From positions 1 to 35,276 of the forward strand of contig CACXLY010000060.1 in NCBI GenBank assembly GCA_902768605.1: a stretch of 35,276 nt of DNA, read 5' to 3'. The notes beneath the pieces are model-generated. The model had not been told where the DNA came from. It worked only from the letters and a program-made list of their open reading frames with translations, and did no database searches. The first letter of the stretch is position 1. The number at the start of each line of letters is the position of its first letter. This DNA is from an uncultured Bacteroidales bacterium. Lineage in GTDB: Bacteria; Bacteroidota; Bacteroidia; Bacteroidales; Bacteroidaceae. Made by a program: the position numbers and the translations under genes. Below, one piece after another: positions 16,345-23,961 of the stretch.

Positions 16345-16900
16345 CAAAAAAGCACCGTAGGTGCGACAGAACACAGACGGGGGTGTCAACCCCCGGGCCT
16401 GTTTCATTCACGATACAAAAGCCCTGAAAGGGCGACAGAATATATAATTGGTTTAATTCCAACTTACTTTTGGATTCTGTCGTCCTTTCAGGACTTCTTT
16501 TCCCTCGCGCCATAACCGGGGGTTTGCACCCCCGTCTGTAGTCTGTCGTCCCTTCGGGACTCTATTCGCACCGCATCATCACCGGGAGCTTGCATCCCTG
16601 TCTGTAGTCTGTCGTCCTTTCAGGACTTCTTTTCCCTCGCGCCATCACCGGGGGTTTGCACCCCCGTCTGTGATCTATCGTCCCTTCGGGACTTTTTTCG
16701 CGCCGCATCATCACCGGGAGCTTGCACCCCCGTCTGTAGTCTGTCGTCCCTTCGGGACTTTTTTCGCGCCGCATCATCACCGGGAGCTTGCACCCCCGTC
16801 TGTAGTCTGTCGTTTCTTCGAGACTTTTTTCGCGCAGCATCATCACCGGGAGCTTGCACCCCCGTCTGTGGTCTGTCGTCTCTTCGAGACTTTTTTCGCC
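16345..16900. repeat. 66-bp-period palindromic repeat array with inverted copies
   Basis: CTGTCG/CTATCG landmarks fall at 16477, 16543, 16609, 16675, 16741, 16807 and 16873, exactly 66 bp apart. Each unit carries two hairpins, GTCCCTTCGGGAC and CGGGGGTTTGCACCCCCG or variants. To the left, 16345-16437 holds two copies in inverse orientation (landmarks CGACAG at 16364 and 16433), with an AT-rich pivot near 16440-16470. The whole array lies between the convergent ends of tsaE and the rhamnosidase gene. It resembles a REP/BIME-type cluster; no transposase is nearby. Confidence 0.9.
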
Positions 16901-16927
16901 TTTTTCCTCTCGTAGGATGGCGAACTC

Positions 16928-19678
16928 CTACTTCTTCAGTCGGTAGATGAGTCGGTATGTGCCGCTGCCCAGCTCGATTGGCTCGGAGGGTTTGAAGCGC
17001 GTCGGCTCCGGGTCGGGTTTGCGGTTGCGCTCCTTTTCGTTGAAGACGAGTCCGGAGCGGTTAAGGCTGCGAGGAGCCATCTCTACGGTTTCGGCCTGCT
17101 GCTTCAATGCCTCGGGGCAGAGCACGGTGGCGGTGGTGCCGACAGGGATGCTGAGTCGCAGGTCGAAAGTGCTGGCGGAGCGTTTCCAATCGACACTGAT
17201 GTCGCCGTAGGGCGTCGGCTTGAGGGCGCGCACGAACGACAGGCTGTCGGGCAGCTGCGGACGTATGGTGAAGTGGCGGTAAGCGGGTTGCGACGGGTCG
17301 CCCTCGATGCCGGCCAGCGCCTGATAGAACCAGGAGCCGATGCCGTTGTAGCAATTGTGGATGCGGCTCCTGCGGCCGTTCCAGTGCTCCCAAGTCGTTG
17401 TCGCACCGTTGTCGATCATATAGAGATAGCCGGGGAAGCTGTGCTGGTGCAGCATGTCCGCCATGAGCTGGACGTTGCCTGCGCGGGTGCACCATTGCGT
17501 CACGATGGGGATGCCCACGAGTCCCGTGAAGAGGTGGCCGTCGAAACGCCCGTAGGTCTCGCGCTTCAGGGCATTGTTGACCTTCTGCTGCAGGTCGTCG
17601 GGCACGGCGCCCACGAAGAGCGGGAAGCTCTGGTCGAGTTGCAGGCCGTTGGCGTAGGTGGCGTCCTTTTTATTATAATATGTAGCGTGGATGCGTTGGT
17701 TGATGTCCGATTGCTTCTGTCTGTAGAGCTGTGCGTCGTCGGCCTTGCCAAGCAGCTGGGCAGCGTTTGCCATGATGCCATAGACCCAACTCATCGAACA
17801 TGAGTTCACGAGGTCGATGCTCTCGGTGTGCGTCTGGTGCTCCTCGTTGGGCAATGCCCAGTCGCCGAGGAACCAGTCCTTGCGGCGCGTGCTCGGCCAG
17901 CGGTGCTCCACGGTCAGCAGTCCGTCGGGCATGTACTGCTCGGCGTATGCGAGGTAGCGCTGCATGTTGGGGTAGTACCATTCCAGAAGCCTGAGGTCGC
18001 CGTACTGCTGATAGGTCTGCCAGGGCGCATTGGCGATGAAGGCGCACCAGAATGGGCCGCCGCCGCATTGCCAGAAGGCAGGCCCCACGTGCGGCACCTC
18101 GCCGTCGTCGCCCTGCGCATCGGTGTAGCCCTGCAGCCAATTGCGATAGAGGGGATACATGTCGTATTGCAGCTGCGCCGCCAAGATGGAGGCGTTGCCG
18201 TCGCCGCCATAGCCCTGCCGCTCGATGTGCGGACAGTCCACCATGTAGCCGCCGAGCGTCAGGCAGCGGAATGTGTAGTGCACCATGTCGTGAATGGCAC
18301 AGAGGTCCTTGTCGCTGCAGACGAACGACGCGCCCTTTTCGTAGCCCGTGTGGATGAGCATGCCTGCGATGTCCGAGAGCGCCGGCTGACGGTCGAGCCC
18401 CTCTATCTTGATATAGCGGTACGCGTGGTAGTTGAACTTGTTCTGGAACGTCTCCTCTCCCTCGCCGCTTGCGATGTAATGGTCGGTGAAGACGCCTTCG
18501 TCGAAGTCGCCGCTGAGGGCCAGCCAGTCGCAGTAGCTGATGGTGATGCGCTGCCCCTTGCGTAGCTTGCCGAGGCGGATGCGCGTCCAGCCCACGATGC
18601 TGCGGCCCATATCGACCATCCATTTGTTGCCGTCGAAGCGCGACACCTGCTGGGCCTGCACCTCCATCATGATGCGGTTCGGCTCGCACATCATCGGCGT
18701 TATCTCCTGTGCAGGGAGGTCCATCGTCGTGACGCCTTGCCACGTGACGGCATCGAGCGTGGAGGATGAGAAGTCGGGCAGGAGCTCAGAGGCCTTGACC
18801 TCTTCGCCGCCGAACGTCCACGCGCCGGCCTGGCCGTCGTCATAGTAGCCGCTGCCCCGCGACTGCCATGTCTCGTCCGTCGCCACAAGTGTCCGCCATC
18901 CGCCCGTCTCCTGCTGCTGGTCTATCTGTGCCAAGGCGTAGGGCCCGCCTTCATGCACGCCGACTATCTTCGGGTTGTCGTAGAAGCCGCCGCCAAGCCA
19001 GACGACGAGGTCGTTGCGACCTTTGCGCAGCTTGCCCTCCAGGCTATATGTCATCGCCTGATGCCGCTTGCTGTACTCCACGACAGATGGCGTCAGCACG
19101 TCGTCGCCCACACGTTCGCCGTTGAGATATATCTCATGATACCCCAGCGTGCTGATGTGCAGGAAGGCGGGTGCCTTTGTGTCCTCGCACTCGAACGTCT
19201 TGTAGAGGAGCGGCTGCACCTTGCGGTCCATTCGCTCCATGCCGATGTACTTGCCTCGCCACAGCGTCTTGTCGAGGATGCCTACTGAGAACTTCGCGCC
19301 TCGTGCCCAATCGCCGCTCTTGCCGTTCTCGTCCCAGACCTTCACTTGCCAATAGACGACGCTGCGGCTCTCGAGCGGCCGGCCGGCGTACGTCACCCAG
19401 ATCGACTGCTCGCTCTCTATGCGGCCGCTGTTCCATAGGTCGGCCTTCTCCTCCGACAGCAGGTCGGGGCGCGAGGCGGCAAGTATCTGATAGGCCGATT
19501 GCCGCACACCATTGTGGTCCTGCCTCAGCTTCCAGCTCAGGGCGGGAGCGGTCGTGTTGATGCCCCAAGGCTGGTGGAGCAGCTCGCAGCGCAGGTCGTA
19601 AGCCGTCAGCGCTGCCTGTACGTAAGTGGCCGCCAGCAGAAGCAGTGCAGCCAGGATGCTTTTCGTCTTCATCTTCAT
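16928..19678 (-). CDS. GH78 alpha-L-rhamnosidase, exported
   Basis: A 916-residue enzyme releasing terminal alpha-L-rhamnose from plant or microbial glycans. The signal peptide covers about residues 1-22 (MKMKTKSILAALLLLAATYV...). The N-terminal Bac_rhamnosid-type beta domains contain LRCELLHQPWGINTTAPALSW, GPYALAQI and TFGGEEV-like segments. The (alpha/alpha)6 catalytic domain holds MVDCPHIERQGYGGDGNAS near residues 478-498, which corresponds to the conserved DCPxRERxGWxGD acid motif, and GATTTWEHWNG downstream. The C-terminal beta domain ends near ELGSGTYRLIYRLKK. No sorting tail is present, so it probably stays periplasmic or goes to the surface by another route. It diverges from a sodium:solute symporter, which may import the released sugar. 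Confidence 0.93.
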   Translation of the reverse strand: MKMKTKSILAALLLLAATYVQAALTAYDLRCELLHQPWGINTTAPALSWKLRQDHNGVRQSAYQILAASRPDLLSEEKADLWNSGRIESEQSIWVTYAGRPLESRSVVYWQVKVWDENGKSGDWARGAKFSVGILDKTLWRGKYIGMERMDRKVQPLLYKTFECEDTKAPAFLHISTLGYHEIYLNGERVGDDVLTPSVVEYSKRHQAMTYSLEGKLRKGRNDLVVWLGGGFYDNPKIVGVHEGGPYALAQIDQQQETGGWRTLVATDETWQSRGSGYYDDGQAGAWTFGGEEVKASELLPDFSSSTLDAVTWQGVTTMDLPAQEITPMMCEPNRIMMEVQAQQVSRFDGNKWMVDMGRSIVGWTRIRLGKLRKGQRITISYCDWLALSGDFDEGVFTDHYIASGEGEETFQNKFNYHAYRYIKIEGLDRQPALSDIAGMLIHTGYEKGASFVCSDKDLCAIHDMVHYTFRCLTLGGYMVDCPHIERQGYGGDGNASILAAQLQYDMYPLYRNWLQGYTDAQGDDGEVPHVGPAFWQCGGGPFWCAFIANAPWQTYQQYGDLRLLEWYYPNMQRYLAYAEQYMPDGLLTVEHRWPSTRRKDWFLGDWALPNEEHQTHTESIDLVNSCSMSWVYGIMANAAQLLGKADDAQLYRQKQSDINQRIHATYYNKKDATYANGLQLDQSFPLFVGAVPDDLQQKVNNALKRETYGRFDGHLFTGLVGIPIVTQWCTRAGNVQLMADMLHQHSFPGYLYMIDNGATTTWEHWNGRRSRIHNCYNGIGSWFYQALAGIEGDPSQPAYRHFTIRPQLPDSLSFVRALKPTPYGDISVDWKRSASTFDLRLSIPVGTTATVLCPEALKQQAETVEMAPRSLNRSGLVFNEKERNRKPDPEPTRFKPSEPIELGSGTYRLIYRLKK

Positions 19679-19698
19679 ATATTTTTCAAAATCTGCTG

Positions 19699-19706
19699 CA
19701 AAGATA
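19699..19706 (-). promoter_or_regulatory. -7 element for the rhamnosidase gene
   Basis: On the minus strand TATCTTTG matches the Bacteroidota -7 consensus, about 20 bp upstream of the ATG at 19678. I see no strong -33 box. Confidence 0.6.
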
Positions 19707-19718
19707 CGAAAAATTTCG

Positions 19719-19726
19719 TACCTTTA
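19719..19726 (+). promoter_or_regulatory. -7 element for the symporter gene
   Basis: TACCTTTA is one base from TAnnTTTG and lies 32 bp upstream of the ATG at 19759. It is divergent from the rhamnosidase promoter, and the two -7 boxes are only 12 bp apart. Confidence 0.5.
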
Positions 19727-19758
19727 CACACGAAATCCGCAATAAAGTCATTCTTCGC

Positions 19759-21225
19759 ATGTCCAATCTTCTCGTTTTCTCCGCTTTGGGGCTTTACATA
19801 CTGCTGCTTGTCCTCTTTACGAGGCTTGTGAAAACGAAGGGCGACAACAACGCCTTCTTTCGCGCCAGCCGGCGGTCGCCGTGGCTGCTCGTCGCCTTCG
19901 GCATGATAGGGGCGAGCATCAGCGGTGTGAGCCTCGTCAGCGTGCCGGGCTGGGTGCATCAGAACGGCATGACCTACATCCAGATGTGCCTTGGCTTCTT
20001 CGCCGGCTTCGTCTGCATCGCCTTTCTCTTGCTGCCGCTCTACTACAGGCTTCGGCTCACCAGCATCTACGGCTACCTTGCCGAGCGGTTCGGGCGCCGC
20101 AGCCATCTGACGGGCGCTTGCTTCTTCCTCTTGAGCAAACTCACAGGCGCCGCAGCACGCCTCTTCCTGACGTGTACCGTGCTTCACGAAATGGCCATCC
20201 GCCCTCTCGGTCTCCCCTTCGCCTTCACGGTAGGCGTCGTGCTGCTCGCCATCTTTCTCTACACGAGGAAAGGCGGCATCGAGAACATCGTCCGCACCGA
20301 CGCCCTGCAGACCTTCTGCATGCTTCTTGCCACGGGTTGCATCGTCTGGGGCGTGTCGATGAAGATGAACCTCACGCCCTCCGGCATAGCGGAGACCATC
20401 GCCAGCAGTCCCATGGGGCAGATGTTCTGCTGGGACACGTCGAGCACGCAGTTCTTCCTCCGGCAGTTCATCAATGGCATGTTCATTACCATCGTCATGA
20501 ACGGCCTCGACCAGGACATGATGCAGAAGAACCTGACCTGCAGCTCGCTCCGTTCCGCGCAGAAGAACATGTGCCTCTATGGCTTCTGCATCCTGCCCGT
20601 CAACCTTCTCTTCCTCGCACTCGGCGTCTTGCTCTACACCTTTGCTGCCCAGGAAGGGCTCGCCATCCCCGATGCCGGCGACCGCTTGCTGCCGATGCTT
20701 GTGGGCCAGGGAGCGCTGGGAACCTTCGTCGTCTTCCCTTTCACCATCGGCATCACCGCGGCGGCGCTCTCCAGCGCAGACAGCGCAATGACGTCGCTCA
20801 CCACGAGCATCTGCGTCGATATCCTCAGGATTGAGCAAAAAGGAGGAGAGGAGGAGAGCGCCCTTCGCACCCGGCATCGCGTCCACATCGCGGTAGCCCT
20901 TGCCTTCGCCCTCTGCATCGCCGTCTTCCACATCGCAGGCAGCGGCACCATCATCGACACAATCTACCGCCTGGCAGGCTACACCTACGGCCCCCTGTTA
21001 GGACTCTTCAGCTTCGGCCTCTTCACGCACAGGACGGCGAATGACCAAGCCGTGCCCTACATCGCCGTTATCTCCCCCATCATCTGTGCCTTTTTGGATT
21101 ACCTCGCCCCGCTTCTCTGGAACTACCGCTTCAGCTACGAACTCCTCCTGCTCAACGCCGCCCTGACCTTCCTCGGCCTTCTCATCACATCCCGCCCCGC
21201 GTCACGACGCAAAACGACTCGTTAG
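19759..21225 (+). CDS. Sodium:solute symporter (SSS family)
   Basis: A 488-residue integral membrane protein starting MSNLLVFSALGLYILLLVLF. It has about 13 hydrophobic segments and SSS landmarks such as FGMIGASISGVSLVSVPGW, LTSIYGYLAERFGRRSH and GITAAALSSADSAMTSLTT, the last matching the conserved sodium-site helix. It couples sodium entry to uptake of a sugar, carboxylate or amino acid. Divergence from the GH78 gene suggests a sugar, but that is inference. The ATG at 19759 is preferred over upstream possibilities because it starts at the first membrane helix and follows a -7 element. The 3' end runs into 22-bp array D. Confidence 0.9.
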   Translation: MSNLLVFSALGLYILLLVLFTRLVKTKGDNNAFFRASRRSPWLLVAFGMIGASISGVSLVSVPGWVHQNGMTYIQMCLGFFAGFVCIAFLLLPLYYRLRLTSIYGYLAERFGRRSHLTGACFFLLSKLTGAAARLFLTCTVLHEMAIRPLGLPFAFTVGVVLLAIFLYTRKGGIENIVRTDALQTFCMLLATGCIVWGVSMKMNLTPSGIAETIASSPMGQMFCWDTSSTQFFLRQFINGMFITIVMNGLDQDMMQKNLTCSSLRSAQKNMCLYGFCILPVNLLFLALGVLLYTFAAQEGLAIPDAGDRLLPMLVGQGALGTFVVFPFTIGITAAALSSADSAMTSLTTSICVDILRIEQKGGEEESALRTRHRVHIAVALAFALCIAVFHIAGSGTIIDTIYRLAGYTYGPLLGLFSFGLFTHRTANDQAVPYIAVISPIICAFLDYLAPLLWNYRFSYELLLLNAALTFLGLLITSRPASRRKTTR

Positions 21226-21322
21226 TAAATCGCAATTTACACGTGTGTCGTTTGAAATTTACTAGTGTGTCGTTTGAAAACGCCACGTGGTAGTATTGCA
21301 ATCGAAACGTTTGAAAATGTGT
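21213..21322. repeat. 22-bp-period array D (5 units) between convergent genes
   Basis: Units start at 21213, 21235, 21257, 21279 and 21301. The second and third share the run GTGTGTCGTTTGAA after ATTTAC. ACGT occurs at positions 7-10 in the second, fourth and fifth. The first unit overlaps the symporter stop codon, and the array ends 14 bp before the dusB stop, so it fills the whole convergent gap. Confidence 0.75.
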
Positions 21323-21336
21323 GGGATAAAGCGCAA

Positions 21337-22365
21337 TCAGGTTTTCAGCATCTGCCTCGTTTGCTCGATGAGGGCGAAGACATCCTCTTTTTTCTCGGCT
21401 CGGAGCATGGCTATGCGGGTGTCGCGATAGTTGGGGATACCTTTGAAGAGGGGCGTGGCGGCGAGATGGCGGCGGACATGCCTGATGCCGCAAAGCTCAA
21501 GACCCTCTAAATCTCCCTTAAAGGGAGACTTCTTTGACAGGGTTTGGATGCTAATTTCTACCTGCCTCTTGAGGATATCCACTTTCTCGTCGAGCGTGAG
21601 GGGCTGCTCGGGATGCGCTATCTCGTGGAATATCCAAGGGCGTCCGAAGGTGGCGCGGCCTATCATGACGGCATCGACGCCATAGCGGTCGAAGGCTTGC
21701 CTGGCCTCTTCTGCGGAGGTGATGTCGCCGTTGCCGATGATGGGGATATGCATGCGGGGGTTGGCCTTCACCAGTCCGATGTTCGTCCAGTCGGCGTCGC
21801 CCGTGTACATCTGTGCTCTTGTACGGCCGTGGATGGTCAATGCCTTGATGCCGCAGTCCTGCAGGCGCTCGGCCAGGTCGACGATGAAGGGTGTGCCGTC
21901 GGGCAAAAGGAGGTGCTTTTCGTCCCAAGCCAGACGAGTTTTTACGGTGACGGGCGTGTCGGGGACAGCGTTCACAACGGCACGCGTGATATCGAGGATG
22001 CCGGGAACGTTCTGCAGCATGCCGGCTCCGGCACCTTTGCTTGCGACTTTCTTGACAGGACAGCCGAAGTTGATGTCGAGCACGTCGGGGTGCGCCTGTT
22101 CAACGACGATACGTGCCGCCTCGCGCATCGCATCGACGTCCTTGCCGTAAATCTGTATGGCGACGGGTCGCTCCTCGGGACAAATCTGCAGTTTCAGCAG
22201 ACTTTTGTTGACGAGACGGATGAGGGCGTCGCTCGAGACGAACTCCGAATAGACCATAGCCGCGCCCATCTGCCGGCAAAGCAGACGGAAACCGATATCC
22301 GTCACGTCCTCCATCGGCGCCAGTAGCACGGGGCGCTCCCCCAGGTCAATCGTTCCAATCTTCAT
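21337..22365 (-). CDS. dusB: tRNA-dihydrouridine synthase (DusB type)
   Basis: A 342-residue flavoenzyme that reduces uridine to dihydrouridine in tRNA D-loops. It shows the TIM-barrel start VLLAPMEDVTDIGFRLL, SEFVSSDAL, PVAIQIYGKD, the catalytic DINFGCPVKKV with Cys102, KTRLAWD, ALTIHGRTRAQMYTGDADW, PIIGNGDI, DAVMIGRATFGRPWIF and the C-terminal RHLAATPLFKGIPNYRDTR. Residues about 275-286 (SKKSPFKGDLEG) are encoded by a palindrome and look like a small in-frame insertion in the helical domain. The catalytic part is intact, so activity is plausible. It is the last gene of the run lrp - C26/M19 - QC - sufE - dusB. Confidence 0.92.
   Translation of the reverse strand: MKIGTIDLGERPVLLAPMEDVTDIGFRLLCRQMGAAMVYSEFVSSDALIRLVNKSLLKLQICPEERPVAIQIYGKDVDAMREAARIVVEQAHPDVLDINFGCPVKKVASKGAGAGMLQNVPGILDITRAVVNAVPDTPVTVKTRLAWDEKHLLLPDGTPFIVDLAERLQDCGIKALTIHGRTRAQMYTGDADWTNIGLVKANPRMHIPIIGNGDITSAEEARQAFDRYGVDAVMIGRATFGRPWIFHEIAHPEQPLTLDEKVDILKRQVEISIQTLSKKSPFKGDLEGLELCGIRHVRRHLAATPLFKGIPNYRDTRIAMLRAEKKEDVFALIEQTRQMLKT
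21512..21528. repeat. Palindrome inside dusB
   Basis: TCTCCCTTAAAGGGAGA is an almost perfect 17-bp palindrome and is read in frame as part of SPFKGDLEG in DusB. It belongs to the same class as the palindromes at 16089 and 22369. Confidence 0.7.
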
Positions 22366-22368
22366 AGA

Positions 22369-22475
22369 CCCCCCGTCCCCCTTTAGGGGGAGAAATAATT
22401 AAGAATTAAGAGAGAAAAATTAAGAATTAAAACAAAGGATAATTATGAATTATGAATTAAGAATTATGAATTGAC
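22369..22475. repeat. Palindrome plus ATTAAGA/ATGAATT-type 7-bp repeats between sufE and dusB
   Basis: CCCCCTTTAGGGGG lies at about 22378-22391, directly upstream of dusB. It is followed by heptamer-type repeats (AATTAAG, ATGAATT) that run into the sufE 3' end. The sufE stop codon and last five codons (SIHNS) are encoded by this repeat. Confidence 0.75.
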
Positions 22476-22900
22476 TTAAAGGCCAGGGCGTACATTTTCA
22501 TTTGCTTGAGCATCGCGCCGAGTCCGTTGCTTCGCGTCGGCGAGAGGTGTTCGCGCAGGCCAATGCGGTCGATGAAGTAGAGGTCGGCATCGAGTATCTC
22601 CTGCGGCGTGTGGCCGGAGAGGACGCGTACCAGCAAAGCGACGATGCCTTTCACGATGAGCGCATCACTTTCTGCGCGAAAATGCACCATTCCATCGATA
22701 AAATCGGCCTGCAACCACACACGGCTCTGGCAACCGTCGATGAGGTTTTGCTCCGTCTTATATTGTTCGTCGAGGGGCGGCTGCTCACTGCCCATGTCGA
22801 TGAGCAGCTGGTAGCGGTCCATCCAATCGTCGAAGTCGCTGAACTCAGCGATAATGTCGTCTTGAATTTGGTTGATGGGAATAATGGGGTTTATGGACAT
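22457..22900 (-). CDS. sufE: Sulfur acceptor protein SufE
   Basis: A 147-residue protein with the SufE signature: DWMDRYQLLIDMG, then LIDGCQSRVWLQ with the persulfide-accepting Cys57, then ALLVRVLSGHTPQEIL and SPTRSNGLGAMLKQMK. SufE takes sulfur from the cysteine desulfurase SufS and passes it to the Fe-S scaffold in the cytosol. It starts 15 bp after the stop of the upstream M28 lipoprotein gene, so the two are probably cotranscribed. No sufS or sufBCD is in the window. The C-terminal SIHNS is repeat-derived. Confidence 0.94.
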   Translation of the reverse strand: MSINPIIPINQIQDDIIAEFSDFDDWMDRYQLLIDMGSEQPPLDEQYKTEQNLIDGCQSRVWLQADFIDGMVHFRAESDALIVKGIVALLVRVLSGHTPQEILDADLYFIDRIGLREHLSPTRSNGLGAMLKQMKMYALAFKSIHNS

Positions 22901-22915
22901 GATGGGGAGGGATAA

Positions 22916-23908
22916 CTATTGTTCGTTGTAAATCAACTGCGTTAATGTTTGCCCGACTGCCTCGAGGACGTTCGGGTCGATGTTATCGGGCGTGTCTTTT
23001 ATCGTGTGCCACGTGGGGCCGAAGCTGCTCGAACCATCTTTATAATAAGGTATGATGTCGATGCAGGGCACGCCGGCGGCGTTGACGTTTACGTGGTCGT
23101 CGGTGACGTATCCGGCATCGGTGAGGGGGAAGAACTGCCTGTATCCGAGCTGCCCTGCCAATTGCCAGACGAGGTTGACGATGGGCTGCGCCAACTGCCT
23201 GCTGATGCCTTCTCGCGAGAATGTAGCGCCGAAGCCGCCCACCATGTCGAGCAGTACGCCGTAGCGTGCTTTGTAGCCATCGGCCCTGGCGCGTTCGGCC
23301 CAGACCTTCGAGCCGAGGCACCATGTGTCGGAGGCGCCGAGACGGTCCTCCTCGAAGAGCGGGGTGCCCAGGTCCTCAGCGTCGAAGCATATCATGTCAA
23401 CGCCCACCTGGACGGGCTTCTCCTGTATGAGTCGGCATATCTCGAGCATGACAGCGACGCCGCTTGCGCCATCGTTGGCCGCCAGAACAGGCGTGCGATA
23501 GTTCGCCTCGTCGTCATCGTTGTCGGCCCAAGGGCGTGAGTCCCAGTGGGCACAGAGCAGGATGCGGTCGGGGTTGCTGGGGGCGATGCGCGCAATGATG
23601 TTTCGTGCGGGCAGCTTCGAGCCGTCCCAGATGGTGACGTCAGCCGTCTGCTCCTCTACCTCAGCGCCAAACGCCTTGAAGCGCTCCACGATGTAGTCGC
23701 CGCACCGTCGCGAGGCGTCGCTGCCCGGGACGCGCGGCCCGAACTCGCACTGCTCCTTGATGTAGAGCATGGCATTGCTGGCAGAGAAGCGCGGACAGGA
23801 GGCGAGGGCGATGGTGTCGGCCTTCGAGGCGCTCCCTTTCGTCTGACCGTCGCAGGAGGCAAGCATGAGGAATATAATGGCGGGAAGCCAGAAGATAACT
23901 CTTTTCAT
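22916..23908 (-). CDS. M28-family lipoprotein, glutaminyl-peptide cyclotransferase-like
   Basis: A 330-residue lipoprotein with lipobox LASC (Cys19). Metal ligands of the M28/glutaminyl-cyclase fold are visible: AHWDSRPWADND (His, Asp), VLAANDGASGVAVMLEI (bridging Asp), CFDAEDLG (Glu), LDMVGG (Asp) and PTWHTIKDTPDNID (His). The overall pattern fits the Bacteroidetes secreted glutaminyl cyclases, which convert N-terminal Gln of exported proteins to pyroglutamate, better than broad aminopeptidases. The aminopeptidase alternative cannot be excluded from sequence. It lies in the run with the fused dipeptidase upstream (39 bp) and sufE downstream (15 bp). It acts in the periplasm or at the outer membrane. 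Confidence 0.85.
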   Translation of the reverse strand: MKRVIFWLPAIIFLMLASCDGQTKGSASKADTIALASCPRFSASNAMLYIKEQCEFGPRVPGSDASRRCGDYIVERFKAFGAEVEEQTADVTIWDGSKLPARNIIARIAPSNPDRILLCAHWDSRPWADNDDDEANYRTPVLAANDGASGVAVMLEICRLIQEKPVQVGVDMICFDAEDLGTPLFEEDRLGASDTWCLGSKVWAERARADGYKARYGVLLDMVGGFGATFSREGISRQLAQPIVNLVWQLAGQLGYRQFFPLTDAGYVTDDHVNVNAAGVPCIDIIPYYKDGSSSFGPTWHTIKDTPDNIDPNVLEAVGQTLTQLIYNEQ

Positions 23909-23929
23909 TTTTCCTTTTATTCGTTGTGA

Positions 23930-23961
23930 CGTTATGACGGGATTTCGTTATAACGGGATTT
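23930..23961. repeat. Two 16-bp repeats over the dipeptidase stop codon
   Basis: CGTTATGACGGGATTT and CGTTATAACGGGATTT lie in tandem. The stop codon of the fused C26/M19 gene (TAA on the minus strand at 23950-23948) and its last residues (IPL) fall in the second copy. A related CGTTATGACGTGATAGCGGG sequence occurs near 28691. Confidence 0.8.

Noticed and set aside
16053..16427. Open frame running through 22-bp array C
   Set aside because: It starts inside tsaE and consists of translated repeat units; no independent support.
16562..16859. Open frames of 79-94 codons with a repeated 22-residue peptide across the 66-bp array
   Set aside because: 66 is divisible by three, so any stop-free frame of the repeat stays open. 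There is no start signal, and the peptide is Arg/Lys-rich nonsense of hairpin DNA.
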